From: Hydractinia symbiolongicarpus
Lineage: Eukaryota; Cnidaria; Hydrozoa; Anthoathecata; Hydractiniidae
Assembly: GCF_029227915.1 (NCBI RefSeq)
Contig: NC_079885.1
Location: 27,903,001-27,967,000 of the forward strand
Direction: 5' to 3'
Length of the DNA stretch: 64,000 bases
The position numbers and the translations under genes are program-made. The notes below the pieces were generated by a model. That model was not told where the DNA came from and did not search any database. It was given only the letters and a program-made list of their open reading frames with translations. Shown in pieces: positions 48,901-63,099 of this stretch (position 1 is its first letter; each line of letters opens with the position of its first letter).

Positions 48901-50056
48901 TCGCTGGGCGCTGTGGTAGCGTTTTATTTAAAAGTTTAGATATACAAGTCATTTTGTACTGCGGGACCAATCCTAGCCGTTAGCGCTCGTTGAAGAAATG
49001 AAATCATTTTCAACAACTACATTTCATTGACTTTTTAACGGTGTCAATCCACTTGACTTTCAACGGTTGCGTCACATATTCGTACCAACATGTATTTAGT
49101 GATGTTTTTCCGATATTGCTAAGTTGTATCGCTTTTAACAGTAAAACGATTGACTGTGTGATTTAATTGAACTGATCTTGGACTGTGACCTTATAAATTT
49201 GATAAGTGAGACAATTGGACTGCAAGATGTAACATTCTTCTTAATTTGACATGATTGCCATAACTCAGCGATTACACTTGGCGCTGTTTGGAGCGCTTCA
49301 TTTAAAAATTTAGATAAATAAGTCATTCTTTTCTGTGGGACGAATCCTAGCCGTTAGCGCGCGCTGAAGAAAGAGAGACAGTTTTAAAAACTACATCTCA
49401 TTGACTCTGTAACGGTATCAGCCCGTTTCAATTACAACGGTTGCCTCACATATTCGTACCGACATGTATATAGCGATATTTTTCTGATTTTACTAGGTTG
49501 CATCGCTTTTAACAGTGAAAGGATTGACTGTGGGAGTTGATTGAACTGATTTTGGACTTTGACCTCATAAATGTGATAATTAAGACAATTGGACCCAAGA
49601 CATAACATTCTTCTTACCTTGACATGATTGCTGGAATTTACCGATTTCACTGGGCGCTGTGGTAGCACTTCATTTAAAAACTTAGATAAATATGTCATTT
49701 TGTACTGTGGGACCAATCCTAGCCGTTAGCGTGCATTGAAGAAATAGAGACAGTTTTAAATACTACATTTCATTGACTTTCTAACGGTATCAGTCCGTTT
49801 CAACTACAACGGTTGCGTCACATTATCGTACCAACATGTACTTAATGATTTTTTTCCGATATTACTAAGTTGTATCGCTTTTAACAGTGAAACGATTGAC
49901 TGTGGGACTTAATTGAACTGATGTTGGACTGTGACCTTATAACTTTGACAAGTGAGACAATTGGACTGCAAGATGTAACATTCTTCTTAATTTGACATGA
50001 TTGCCGCAACTCAGCGATTACACTGGGCGCTGTTTGGAGCGCTTCATTTAAAAATT
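45965..50056 (+). repeat. Eleven mixed units without a clear higher-order period
   Basis: Unit starts: 45965, 46338, 46713, 47085, 47457, 47829, 48191, 48564, 48937, 49311, 49683. It alternates W-like fronts (46338, 48564), TTCGTCCCC-type units (47457, 48191) and P-like units (48937). 47829-48190 is the third unit with the 10-bp deletion (about 48100-48110). Box variants such as TTTTATACAAAATAAG (46338) occur. No repeat of this order is seen elsewhere apart from 48011-48511. Confidence 0.75.
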
Positions 50057-51545
50057 TAGATAAATAAGTCATTCTTTTCTGTGGGACGAATCCTAGCCGT
50101 TAGCGCGCCCTGAAGAAAGAGAGACAGTTTTAAATACTACATTTCATTGACTCTGTAACGGTATCAGTCCGTTTCAATAAAAACGGTTGCGTCACATATT
50201 CGTACCAACATGTATTTAGCGATATTTTTCTGATTTTACTAGGTTGCGTCGCTTTTAACAGTGAAAGGATTGACTGTGGGACTTGATTGAACTGATTTTG
50301 GACTTTGACCTCATAAATGTGATAAATGAGACAATTGGACCCAAGAAATATCATTCGCCTTAATTTGACATGATTGCTAGAATTTACCGATTTCGCTGGG
50401 CACTGTGGTAGCGCTTCATTTAAAATTTAGATAAATAAGTCTTTTTTTACTTTGGGACTAATCCTCACCGTTATCACGCGCTGAAGAGATAGAGACATTC
50501 TCAAAAACTACATTTCATTGAATTCTTGGCGGTACCAATCCGTTTGAGTTACAACGGTTGCGTCAGATATTCGTACCAACATGTATTTAGTGAAATTTTT
50601 GCGATATTATTGAGTTATATCGCTTTTAACAGTGAAACGATTGACACTGGGACTTAATTGAAGTAACTTTGGACTGTGACCTTATAAATGTGATAAGTGA
50701 GCCAACTGGAACCCAAGAAATGACATTCTTCTTAATTTGACATGATTGCCGCAACTCAGCGTTTTCACTGGTCGCCGTTTGGAGCGCTTCATTTAAAAAT
50801 TTAGATAAATAAGTGATTTTTTACTTTGGAAGGAATCCTAGCCGTTATCGCGCGCTGAAGAAATAGAGACAGTTTTAGAAGGTACGTTTCAATGAATTTC
50901 TATCGGTATGAGTCCCTTTGAGTTACATCGGTTGAGTCACATATTCGTCCCCACATGTATTTTGGGATATTTTTCTGATAATACTAGGTTGTATCGCTTT
51001 TAACAGTGCAACGATTGACTGTGGCACTTAATTGAACTCATTTTGGACTGTGACCTTATAAATCTGATAAGTGAGACAATTGGAACCAAGAAATATCATT
51101 CCTCTTAATTTGACATGATTGCTGGGATTTACTGATGTCACTGGGCGCTGTGGTAGGGATTCACTTAAAAATTTAGATAAATATGTCATTTTTTACGGTG
51201 GGACCAATCATAGCCGTTAGCCCGCGCTAAAGAAGGAGAGACAGTTCTAAAAACTACATTTCATTGACTTTCTAACGGCATCAGTCCGTTTCAATTACAA
51301 CGGTTGCGTCACATGTTCGTACCAACATGCATTTAGCGATATTTTTCTGATTTTACTAGGTTGCATCGCTTTTAACAGTGAAAGGATTGACTGTGGGACT
51401 TAATTGAACTGATTTTGGACTTTGACCTCATAAATGTGATAAATAAGACAATTGGACCAAAGGAATAACATTCTTTTAAATTTGACATGATTGCTGGAAT
51501 TTACCGATTTCGCTGGGCGCTGTGGTAGCGTTTTAATTAAAAGTT
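50057..51545 (+). repeat. Four units copied from or to 18828-19961
   Basis: Unit starts: 50057, 50428, 50802, 51174. They match 18828, 19198 and 19572 at offset about 31,230. The 51174 unit instead follows 17717 (CTAAAGAAGGAGAG, ACATGCATTTAGCG; offset 33,457) up to about 51420, then takes a type S tail (TAAGACAATTGGACC). Confidence 0.8.
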
Positions 51546-53788
51546 TAGATATATAAGTCATTTTGTACTGCGGGACCAATCCTAGCCGTTAGCGGGCGTT
51601 GAAGAAATAGAAACATTTTCAAAAACTACATTTCATTGACTTTCTAACGGTGTCAATCCGCTTGACTTACAACGGTTGCGTCACATATTTGTACCAACAT
51701 GTATTTAGTGATTTTTTTCCGATATTACTAAGTTGTATCGCTTTTAACAGTGAAACGATTGACTGTGGGACTTAATTGAAGTGATTCTGGACTGTGACCT
51801 TATAAATGGGATAAGTGAGCCAACTGGACCCCAATAAATGACATTCTTCTTAATTTGACATGATTGCCGCAACTCAGCGATTACACTGGTCGCTGTTTGG
51901 AGCGCTTCATTAAAAAATTTAGATAAATAAGTCATTTTTTACTGTAGGACGAATCCTAGCCGTTATCGCGCGCTGAAGAAATAGAGACAGTTTTAGAAGG
52001 TACTTTTCAATGAATTTCTAACGGTATGAGTCCATTTGAGTTACAACAGTTGAGTCACATATTCGTACCAACATGTATTTTGTGATTTCTTTCTGATATT
52101 ACTAAGTTGTATCGCTTTTAACAGTGAAACGATTGACTGTGGGACTTAATTGAAGTGATTCTGGACTGCAACCTTATAAATGTGAGAAATGAGCCAATTG
52201 GACTCCAAGGAATAACATTCTTTTTAATTTGACATGATTGCTGCAATTCAGCGATTACACTCGGCCCAATGGTAGCGTTTCACTTAAAAATTTTGATAAA
52301 ACAAGTCATTTTTTACTGTGGGACCAATCCTAGTTGTTAGCGCGCGCTGAAGAAATAGAGACAGTTTCAAATACTATATTTCATTGACTTTGTAACGGTA
52401 TTAGCCTGTTTCAACTACAACGGTTGCGTCACATATTCGTTCCAATATGTATTTAGTGGTTTTCTCCATCATTATTAAGTTGTATTGCTTTTGACAGTGA
52501 GGCGATTGACTGTGGGACTTAATTGAAGTGATCCTAGACTGTGACCTCATAAATGTTATAAATGAGCCAATTGGATTCCAAGGAATAACATTCTTCTTAA
52601 TTTGACATGATTGCTGCAATTCAGCGATTACACTCGTCCCAATGGTAGCGCTTCTCTTAAAAAAATTAGATAAAATAAGTCATATTTTACTGTGGGACCA
52701 ATCGTAGCTGTTAGCGCGGGCTGAAGAAATTGCGACAGTTTCAAAAACTACATTTCATTGACTTTCTAACGGTGTCAATCCGCTTATCTTACAACTGTTG
52801 CGTCACGTATTCGTACCAACATGTGTTTAGTGATTCTTTTCCGATATTACTAAGTTGTATTTCTTTTGACAGTGAAACGATTGACTGTGGGACTTAATTG
52901 AAGTGATTCTGTACTGTGACATTATAAATGTGATAAATGAGCCAATTGGACTCCAAGGAATAGCATTCTTCTTAATTTGACATGATTGCTAGAATTCAGC
53001 GATTACACTCGGCCCTATGGTAGCGCTTCACTTAAAAATCTTTATAAAATATGTCATTTTTTACTGTGGGACCAATCGTAGCCGTTAGCGCGGGCTGAAG
53101 AAATTGCGACAGTTTCAAAAACTACATTTGATTGACTTTCTAACGGTGTCAATCCGCTTATCTTACAACTGTTGCGTCACGTATTCGTACCAACATGTGT
53201 TTAGTGATTCTTTTCCGATATTACTAAGTTGTATTTCTTTTGACAGTGAAACGATTGACTGTGGGACTTAATTGAAGTGATTCTGGACTGCGACCTTATA
53301 AATGTGAGAAATGAGCCAATTGGACTCCAAGGAATAACATTCTTTTTAATTTGACATGATTGCTGCAATTCAGCGATTACACTCGGCCCAATGGTAGCGT
53401 TTCACTTAAAAATTTTGATAAAACAAGTCATTTTTTACTGTGGGACCAATCCTAGTTGTTAGCGCGCGCTGAAGAAATAGAGACAGTTTCAAATACTATA
53501 TTTCATTGACTTTGTAACGGTATTAGCCCGTTTCAACTACAACGGTTGCGTCACATATTCGTTCCAATATGTATTTAGTGGTTTTCTCCATCATTATTAA
53601 GTTGTATTGCTTTTGACAGTGAGGCGATTGACTGTGGGACTTAATTGAAGTGATCCTAGACTGTGACCTTATAAATGTTATAAATGAGCCAATTGGATTC
53701 CAAGGATTAACATTCTTCTTAATTTGACATGATTGCTGCAATTCAGCGATTACACTCGTCCAAATGGTAGCGCTTCTCTTAAAAAAAT
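51546..53788 (+). repeat. P-Q-U-V, W/V chimera, U: shortened eight-unit family
   Basis: Unit starts: 51546, 51920, 52293, 52667, 53041, 53415. R, S and T are absent. The 53041 unit has a W-like box (TTTATAAAATATG), a V body (GAAATTGCGAC) and a T tail (GTGAGAAATGAGCC). U at 52293 and U at 53415 are near-identical, offset 1,122 or three units; both carry TTCGTTCCAATATG, not seen in other U units. Confidence 0.8.
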
Positions 53789-56700
53789 TAGATAAAATAT
53801 GTCATTTTTTACTGTGGGACCAACCCTAGCCGTTAGCGCGGGCTGAAGAAATAGAGAAAGTTTCAAAAACTAAATTTCATTGACTTTCTAACGCTGTCAA
53901 TCCGCTTAACTTATAACGGTGGCGTCACGTATTCGTACCAACATGTATTTAGTGATTCTTTTCCGATATTATTAAGTTGTATTTCTTTTGACAGTGAAAC
54001 GATTGACTGTGGGACTTAATTGAAGTGATTCTGTACTGTGACCTTATAAATGTGATAAATGAGCCAATTGGACCCAAGGAATAACATTCTTCTTAATTTG
54101 ACATGATTGCTGGAATTTACCGATTTCGCTGGGCGCTGTGGTAGCGTTTTATAAAAAAGTTTAGATAAATAAGTCATTTTGTACTGTGGAACCAATCCTA
54201 GCCGTTAGCGCGCGATGAAGAAATAGAAACATTTTTAAAAACTACATTTCATTGACTTTCTAACGGTGTCAATCCGCTTGACTTACAACGGTTGCGTCAC
54301 ATATTCGTACCAACATGTATTTAGTGACTCTTTTCCGATATTACTAAGTTGTATCGCTTTTAACAGTAAAACGATTGACTGTGGGACTTAATTGAAGTGA
54401 TTCTGGACTGTAACCTTATAAATGTGACAAATGAGACAATTGGACACAAGGAATAAAATTCTTTTTAATTTGACATGATTGCTGCAATTCAGCGATTACA
54501 CTCGGCCCAATGGTAGCGCTTCACTTAAAAATTTAGAAAAGACAAGTCATTCCTTACTGGGGGACCAATCCTAGTTGTTAGCGCGCGCTGAAGAAATAGA
54601 GACAGTTTCAAATACTACATTTCATTAACTTTCTAGCGGTATTAGTCCGTTTCAACTACAACGGTTGTGTCACATATTTGTACCAATATGTATTTAGTGG
54701 TTTTTTGCATTATTATTAAGTTGTATTGCTTTTGACAGTGAAACGATTGACTGTGGGACTTAATTGAAGTGATCCTGGACTGTGACTGTATAAATGTGAT
54801 AAATGAGCCAATTGGATTCCAAGGAAGAACATTCTTCTTAATTTGACATGATTGCTGTAATTCAGCGATTACACTCGTCCCAATGGTAGCACTTTTCTAA
54901 AAAATTTAAATAAAGTAAGTCATTTTTTACTGTGGGACCAATCCTAGCCGTTAGCGCGGGCTGAAGAAATAGAGACAGTTTCAAAAACTAAATTTCATTG
55001 ACTTTCTAACGGTGTCAATCCGCTTAACTTATAACGGTTGCGTCACGTATTCGTACCAACATGTATTTAGTGATTCTTTTCCGATATTATTAAGTTGTAT
55101 TTCTTTTGACAGTGAAACAATTGACTGTGGGACTTAATTGAAGTGATTCTGTACTGTGACCTTATAAATGTGATAAATGAGCCAATTGGACTCCAAGGAA
55201 TAACATTGTTTTTAATTTGACATCATTGCTGGAATTCAGCGATTACACTCGGCCCTATGGTAGCGCTTCACTTAAAAATTTATATAAAATACGTTATTTT
55301 TTACTGTGAGACCAATCCTGGCCATTAGCACGCGCTGAATAAATAGAAACAGTTTCAAAGACTACATTTCATTGACCTTCTGGCGGTATAAATCCGTTTG
55401 AGTTACAACGGTTGCGTCACATATTCGTACCAACATGTATTTAGCGATAGTATTCGGATATTACTAGGTTGCATCGCTTTTAACAGTGAAAGGATTGACT
55501 GTGGGACTTAATTGAACTAATATTGGACTTTGACATCATAAATGTAATAAATGAGACAATTGGACCCAAGGAATAACATTCTTCTTAATTTGACATGATT
55601 CTGGAATTTACCGATTTCGCTGGGCGCTGTGGTAGCGTTTTATAAAAAAGTTTAGATAAATAAGTCATTTTGTACTGTGGAACCAATCCTAGCCGTTAGC
55701 GCGCATTCAAGAAATAGAGACAGTTTTAAATACTACATTTCATTGACTTTCTAACGGTATCAGTCCGTTTCAACTACAACGGTTGCGTCACATATTCGTA
55801 CAAACATGCATTTATTGATATGTTTCCGATATTTTTAAGTTATATCGCTTTTAACAGTGAAACGATTGACTCTGGGACTTAATTGAAATAACTTTGGACT
55901 GTGACCTAATAAATGTGATAAGTGAGCCAACTGGAACCCAAGAAATAACATTCTTCTTAATTTGACATGATTGCCGCAACTCAGCGATTACACTGGTCGC
56001 TGTGGTAGCGCTTCATTTAAAAATTTAGATAAATAAGTCATTCTTTTCTGTGGGACAAGTCCTAGCCGTTAGCGCGCGCTGAAGAAAGAGAAACAGTTTT
56101 AAAAACTACATTTCATTGACTCTGTAACGGTATCAGTCCGTTTCAATTACAACGGTTGCGTCACATATTCGTACCAACATGTATTTAGCGATATTTTTCT
56201 GATTTTACTAGGTTGCATCGCTTTTAACAGTGAAAGGATTGCCTGTGGGACTTGATTGAACTGATTTTGGACTTTGACCTCATAAATGTGATAAATGAGA
56301 CAATTGGACCCAAGAAATATCATTCTTCTTAATTTGACATGATTGCTAGAATTTACCGATTTCGCTGGGCACTGTGGTAGCGCTTTATTTAAAATTTAGA
56401 TAAATAAGTCTTTTTTTACTGTGGGACTAATCCTGACCGTTAGCACGCGCTGAAGAAATAGAGACATTCTCAAAAACTACATTTCATTGACTTCTTGGTG
56501 GTATCAATCCGCTTGAGTTACAACGGTTGCGTCACATATTCGTACCAACATGTATTTAGTGATATTTTCCTTTATTATTGAGTTATATCGCTTTTAACAG
56601 TGAAACGATTGACTCTGGGACTTAATTGAAGTAACTTTGGACTGTGACCTTATGAATGTGATAAGTGAGCCAACTGGACCCCAAGAAATGACATTCTTCT

Positions 56701-57138
56701 TAATTTGACATGATTGCCGCAACTCAGCGATTACACTGGTCGCTGTTTGGAGCGCTTCATTTAAAAATTTAGATAAATAAGTGATTTTTTACTGTGGGAC
56801 GAATCCTAGCCGTTATCGCGCACTGAAGAAAGAGAGACAGTTTTAAAAACTACCTTTCATTGACTTTCTAACGGCATCAGTCCGATTCAATTGCAACGGT
56901 TGTGTCACATATTCGTACCAACATGCATTTAGTGATATTTTTCCTTTATTATTGAGTTATATCGCTTTTAACAGTGAAAGGATTGACTGTGGGACTTGAT
57001 GGAACTGATTTTGGACTTTGACCTCATAAATGTGATAAATGAGACAAGACCCAAGAAATATCATGCTTCTTAATTTGACATGATTGCTGGTATTTACCGA
57101 TTTCGCTGGGCGCTGTGGTTGCGCTTTATTTAAAAATT
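53789..57138 (+). repeat. Nine mixed units with a three-unit echo
   Basis: Unit starts: 53789, 54162, 54534, 54907, 55281, 55653, 56026, 56397, 56770. The V-like units at 53789 and 54907 share CTTAACTTATAACGG and lie 1,118 apart (three units). 54162 and the front of 54534 match 37851 and 38223. The 56770 unit is 369 bp because GAGACAATTGGACCC is reduced to GAGACAAGACCC near 57041, also seen near 63002. Confidence 0.75.
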
Positions 57139-58630
57139 TAGATAAAAAAGTCATTTTTTACGGTTGGACCAATCCTAGACGTTAGCGCGCGCTGAAGAAA
57201 GAGAGACAGTTTTAAAAACTACATTTCATTGACTTTCCAACGGTATCAGTCCGTTTCAATTACAACGGTTGCGTCACATATTCGTACCAACATGCATTTA
57301 GCGATATTTTTCTGATTTTACTAGGTTGCATCGCTTTTAACAGCGAAAGGATTGACTGTGGGACTTAATTGAACAGATTTTGGACTTTGACCTAATAAAT
57401 GTGATAAATGAGACAATTGGACCCAAGGAATAACATTCTTCTTAATTTGACATGATTGCTGGAATTCACCGATTTCGCTGGGCGCTGTGGTAGCGTTTTA
57501 TCAAAAAGTTTGGATAAATAAGTCATTTTGTACTGTGGGACCAATCCTAGACGTTAGCGCGCGCTGAAGAAAGAGAGACAGTTTTAAAAACTACCTTTCA
57601 TTGACTTTCTAACGCCATCAGTCCGTTTCAATTGCAACGGTTGCGTCACATATTCGTACAAACATGCATTTAGCGATGTTTTTCTGATTTTACTAGGTTG
57701 CATCGCTTTTAACAGTGAAAGGATTGACTGTGGGACTTAATTGAAGTGATTCTGGACTGTGACCTTATGAATGTAATAGATGAGCTAATTGGATTCCAAG
57801 GAATAACATTCTTCTTAATTTGACATGATTGCCGCAATTCATTGATTACACTCGGCCCAATGGTAGCGCTTCACTTAAAAGTTTAGATAAACTAAGACAT
57901 TTTTTACTGTGGGACCGATCCTAGCCGTTATCGTGGGCTGAAGAAATTGACACAGTTTCAAAAACTACATTTCATTGACTTTCTAACGGTGTAAATCCGC
58001 TTAAGTTACAATGGTTGCGTCACGTATTCGTACCAACATGTATTTAGTGATTTTTTTCCGATATTACTAAGTTGTACTGCTTTTGACAGTGAAACGATTG
58101 ACTGTGGGACTTAATTGAAGTGATTCTGTACTGTGACCTTATAAATGTGATAAATGAGCCAATTGGACTCCGAAGAATAACATTCTTCTTAATTTGACAT
58201 GATTGCTGGAATTCAGCTATTACACTCGGCCCTATCGTAGCGCTTCACTTAAAAATTTATATAAAATAAGTCATTTTTTACTGTGGGACCAATCCTGGCC
58301 GTTAGCACGCGCTGAATAAATACGAACAGTTTCAAAGACTACATTTCATTGACCTTCTGGCGGTATAAATCCGTTTGAGTTACAACGGTTGCGTCACATA
58401 TTCGTACCAACATGTATTTAGCGATAGTATTCGGATATTACTAGGTTGCATCGCTTTTAACAGTGAAACGATTGACTGTGGGACTTAATTGAACTTATTT
58501 TGGATTGTGATCTCATAAATGTGATAAGTGAGACAATTGGACCCAAGAAATAACATTCTTCTTACCTTGACATGATTGCTGGAATTTACCGATTTCACTG
58601 GGCGCTGTGGTAGCGCTTCATTTAAAAATT
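57139..58630 (+). repeat. Right-hand four-unit higher-order repeat, copy 1
   Basis: Unit starts: 57139, 57511, 57884, 58258. Marks: ACAGCGAAAGG in the first; TTTGGATAAATAAG with CTAGACG and ATTGCAACGG in the second; AAACTAAGAC with GGACCGATCC in the third; TATATAAAATAAG with TGGCCGTTAGCACG in the fourth. 1,492 bp. Confidence 0.88.
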
Positions 58631-60121
58631 TAGATAAATAAGTCATTTTTTACGGTTGAACCAATCCTAGCCGTTAGCGCGCGCTAAAGAAAGAGAGACA
58701 GTTTTAAAAACTACATTTCATTGACTTTCTAACGGTATCAGTCCGTTTCAATTACAACGGTTGCGTCACATATTCGTACCAACATGCATTTAGCGATATT
58801 TTTCTGATTTTACTAGGTTGCATCGCTTTTAACAGCGAAAGGATTGACTGTGGGACTTAATTGAACAGATTTTGGACTTGACCTAATAAATGTGATAAAT
58901 GAGACAATTGGACCCAAGGAATAACATTCTTCTTAATTTGACATGATTGCTGGAATTTACCGATTTCGCTGGGCGCTGTGGTAGCGTTTTATCAAAAAGT
59001 TTGGATAAATAAGTCATTTTGTACTGTGGGACCAATCCTAGACGTTAGCGCGCGCTGAAGAAAGAGAGACAGTTTTAAAAACTACCTTTCATTGAATTTC
59101 TAACGGCATCAGTCCGTTTCAATTGCAACGGTTGCGTCACATATTCGTACCAACATGCATTTAGCGATGTTTTTCTGATTTTACTAGGTTGCATCGCTTT
59201 TAACAGTGAAAGGATTGACTGTGGGACTTAATTGAAGTGATTCTGAACTGTGACCTTATGAATGTAATAGATGAGCCAATTGGATTCCAAGGAATAACAT
59301 TCTTCTTAATTTGACATGATTGCCGCAATTCATTGATTACACTCGGCCCAATGGTAGCGCTTCACTTAAAAATTTAGATAAACTAAGACATTTTTTACTG
59401 TGGGACCGATCCTAGCCGTTATCGTGGGCTGAAGAAATTGACACAGTTTCAAAAACTACATTTCATTGACTTTCTAACGGTGTAAATCCGCTTAAGTTAC
59501 AATGGTTGCGTCACGTATTCGTACCAACATGTATTTAGTGATTTTTTTCCGATATTACTAAGTTGTACTGCTTTTGACAGTGAAACGATTGACTGTGGGA
59601 CTTACTTGAAGTGATTCTGTACTGTGACCTTATAAATGTGATAAATGAGCCAATTGGACTCCAAGGAATAACATTCTTCTTAATTTGACATGATTGCTGG
59701 AATTCAGCTATTACACTCGGCCCTATCGTAGCGCTTCACTTAAAAATTTATATAAAATAAGTCATTTTTTACTGTGGGACCAATCCTGGCTGTTAGCATG
59801 CGCTGAATAAATAGGAACAGTTTCAAAGACTACATTTCATTGACCTTCTGGCGGTATAAATCCGTTCGAGTTACAACGGTTGCGTCACATATTCGTACCA
59901 ACATATATTTAGCGATAGTATTCGGATATTACTAGGTTGCATCGCTTTTAACAGTGAAACGATTGACTGTGGGACTTAATTGAACTTATTTTGGACTGTG
60001 ATCTCATAAATGTGATACGTGAGACAAGTGGACCCAAGAAATAACATTCTTCTTACCTTGACATGATTGCTGGAATTTACCGATTTCACTGGGCGCTGTG
60101 GTAGCGCTTCATTTAAAAATT
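58631..60121 (+). repeat. Right-hand four-unit higher-order repeat, copy 2
   Basis: Unit starts: 58631, 59002, 59375, 59749. Offset to copy 1 is 1,491-1,492. Differences are few (for example a deleted T in GGACTTGACC near 58877, and TCCGTTCGAG near 59862). Bases 59029-59902 are repeated again at 63127-64000. Confidence 0.88.
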
Positions 60122-63099
60122 TAGATAAATAAGTCATTTTTTACGTTTGGACCAATCCTAGCCGTTAGCGCGCGCTGAAGAAAGAGAAACAGTTTTAAAT
60201 ACTACATTTCATTGACTTTCTAACGGTATCAGTCCGTTTCAACTACAACGGTTGCGTCACATATTCGTACCAACATGTACTTAATGATTTTTTTCCGATA
60301 TTACTAAGTTGTATCGCTTTTAACAGTGAAACGATTGACTGTGGGTCTTAATTGAACTGATCTTGGACTGTGACTTTATAAATTTGATAAATGAGACAAT
60401 TGGACCCAAGGAATAACATTCTTCTTAATTTGACATGATTGCTGGAATTTACCGATTTCGCTGGGTACTGTGGTAGCGTTTTATTAAAATGATTGGATAA
60501 ATAAGTCATTTTGTACTGTGGGACCAATCCTAGCCGTTAGCGCGCGTTAAAGAAAGAGACAGTTTTAAATACTACATTTCATTGACTTTCCAACGGTATC
60601 AGTCCGTTTCAACTACAACGGTTGCGTCACATATTCGTACCAACATGTACTTAATGATTTTTTTCCGATATTACTAAGTTGTATCGCTTTTAACAGTGAA
60701 ACGATTGACTGTGGGACTTAACTGAGCTGATCTTGGACTGTGACCTTATAAATTTGATAAGTGAGACAATTGGACTGCAAGAAGTCACATTCTTCTTAAT
60801 TTGACATGACTGCCGGAACTCAGCGATTTCACTGGGCGCTGTGGTGGTACTTCATTTAAAAATTTAGATAAATAAGTCATTCCTTACTGTAGGACCAATC
60901 CTAGCCGTTAGCCGGCGCTGAAGAAGGAGAAACAGTTTTAAAAACTACATTTCATTGACTCTCTAACGGTATCAGTCCGTTTCAATTGCAACGGTTGCGT
61001 CACATATTTGTACCAACATCTATTTAGCGATATTTTTCTCATTTTACTAGGTTGAATCGTTTTTAACAGTGAAAGGATTGACTGTGGGACTTATTTGAAC
61101 TGATTTTGGACTTTGACCTCAAAAATGTGATAAATGACACAATTGGACCCAAGAAATTACATTCTTCTTAATTTGACATGATTTCTGGAATTCAGCGATT
61201 ACACTCGGCCCTATGGTAGCGCTTCACTTAAAAATTTATATAAAATAAGTCATTTTCTTACTGTGGGACCAATCCTAGCCGTTATGGCGCGCTGAAGAAA
61301 TGGAGACAGTTTTAAAAACTACATTTCAATGACTTTCTAACGGTATAAATCCGATTAAGTTACAACGGTTACGTCACATATTCGTACCAACATGTATTTA
61401 GTGATTTTTTTCCGATATTTCTAGGTTGTATTGCTTTTGACAGTGAAACGATTGCCTGTGGGACTTAATTGAAGTGATTCTGGACTGTGACCTTATGAAT
61501 GTGATAGATGAGCCAATTGGATTCCCAGGAGTAACATTCATCTTAATTTGACATGATTGCTGCAATTCAGCGATTACACTCGGCCCAATGGTAGCGCTTC
61601 TCTAAAAAATTTAGATAAAATAAGTCATTTTTTACTGTGAGACCCATCCTAGCCGTTAGCGCGGGCTGAAGAAACAGAGACAGTTTCAAAAACTACATTT
61701 CAATGACTTTCTAACGGTATCAGTCCGTTTGAGTTACAGCGGTTGCGTCACATATTCGTACCAACATGCATTTAGCGATATTTTTCTGATTTTACTAGGT
61801 TGCATCGCTTTTAACAGCGAAAAGATTGACTGTGGGACTTAATTGAACAGATTTTGGACTTTGACCTCATAAATGTGATAAATGAGACAATTGGACCCAA
61901 GGAATAACACTCTTCTTAATTTGACATGATTGCTGGAATTTACCGATTTAGCTGGGCGCTGTAGTAGCGTTTTATCAAAAAGTTTGGATAAATAAGTCAT
62001 TTTGTACTGTGGGACCAATCCTAGCCGTTAGCGCGCGTTGAAGAAATAGAGACAGTTTTAAATACTACATTTCATTGACTTTCTAACGGTATCAGTCCGT
62101 TTCAACTACAACGGTAGCGTCACATATTCGTACCAACATGTACTTAATGATTTTTTTCCGATATTAATAAGTTGTATCGCTTTTAACAGTGAAACGATTG
62201 ACTGTGGGACTTGATTGAACTGATCTTGGACTGTGACCTTATAAATTAGATAAGTGAGCCAATTGGACTGCAAGAAGTAACATTCTTCTTAATTTGACAT
62301 GACTGCCGGAACTCAGCGATTTCACTGGGCGCTGTGGTGGTACTTCATTTAAAAATTTAGATAAATAAGTCATTTCTTACTGTAGGACCAATCCTAGCCC
62401 TTAGCCCGCGCTGAAGAAAGAGAAACAGTTTTAAAAACTACATTTCATTGACTCTATAACGGTATCAGTCCGCTTCAATTACAACGGTTGCGTCACATAT
62501 TTGTACCAACATGTATTTAGCGATATTTTTCTCATTTACTAGGTTGAATCGTTTTTAACAGTGAAAGGATTGACTGTGGGACTTATTTGAACTGATTCTG
62601 GACTTTGACCTCAAAAATGTGATAAATGACACAATTGGACCCAAGAAATTACATTCTTCTTAATTTGACATGATTTCTGGAATTCAGCGGTTACACTCGG
62701 CCCTATGGTAGCGCTTCACTTAAAAATTTATATAAAATAAGTCATTTTTTTACTGTGGGACCAATTCTAGCCGTTATGGCGCGCTGAAGAAATAGAGACA
62801 GTTTTAAAAACTACATTTCAATGACTTTCTAACGGTATAAATCCTTTTGAGTTACAACGGTTGCGTCACATATTCGTACCAACATGTATTTAGCGATATT
62901 TTTCTCATTTTACTAGGTTGAATCGTTTTTAACAGTGAAAGGATTGACTGTGGGACTTATTTGAACTGATTTTGGATTTTGACCTCATAAATGTGATAAA
63001 TGAGACAAGACCCAAGAAATATCATTCTTCTTAATTTGACATGATTGCTGGAATTTACCGATTTCGCTGGGCGCTGTGGTTGCGCTTCATTTAAAAATT
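60122..63099 (+). repeat. Eight units with a second four-unit echo
   Basis: Unit starts: 60122, 60494, 60865, 61237, 61612, 61985, 62358, 62729. 60494/61985, 60865/62358 and 61237/62729 pair at offsets 1,491-1,493. Shared marks are GGTGGTACTTC, TTTTTCTCATTTTACTAGG and GTTATGGCGCGCTG. The 62729 unit changes type in its middle, so the second copy is not complete. Confidence 0.8.

Noticed and set aside
49432-49716. Longest open frame, 94 aa, minus strand
   Set aside because: It merely lacks the usual stops in one divergent unit pair. Its composition and position match the other repeat-derived frames, so it is chance.
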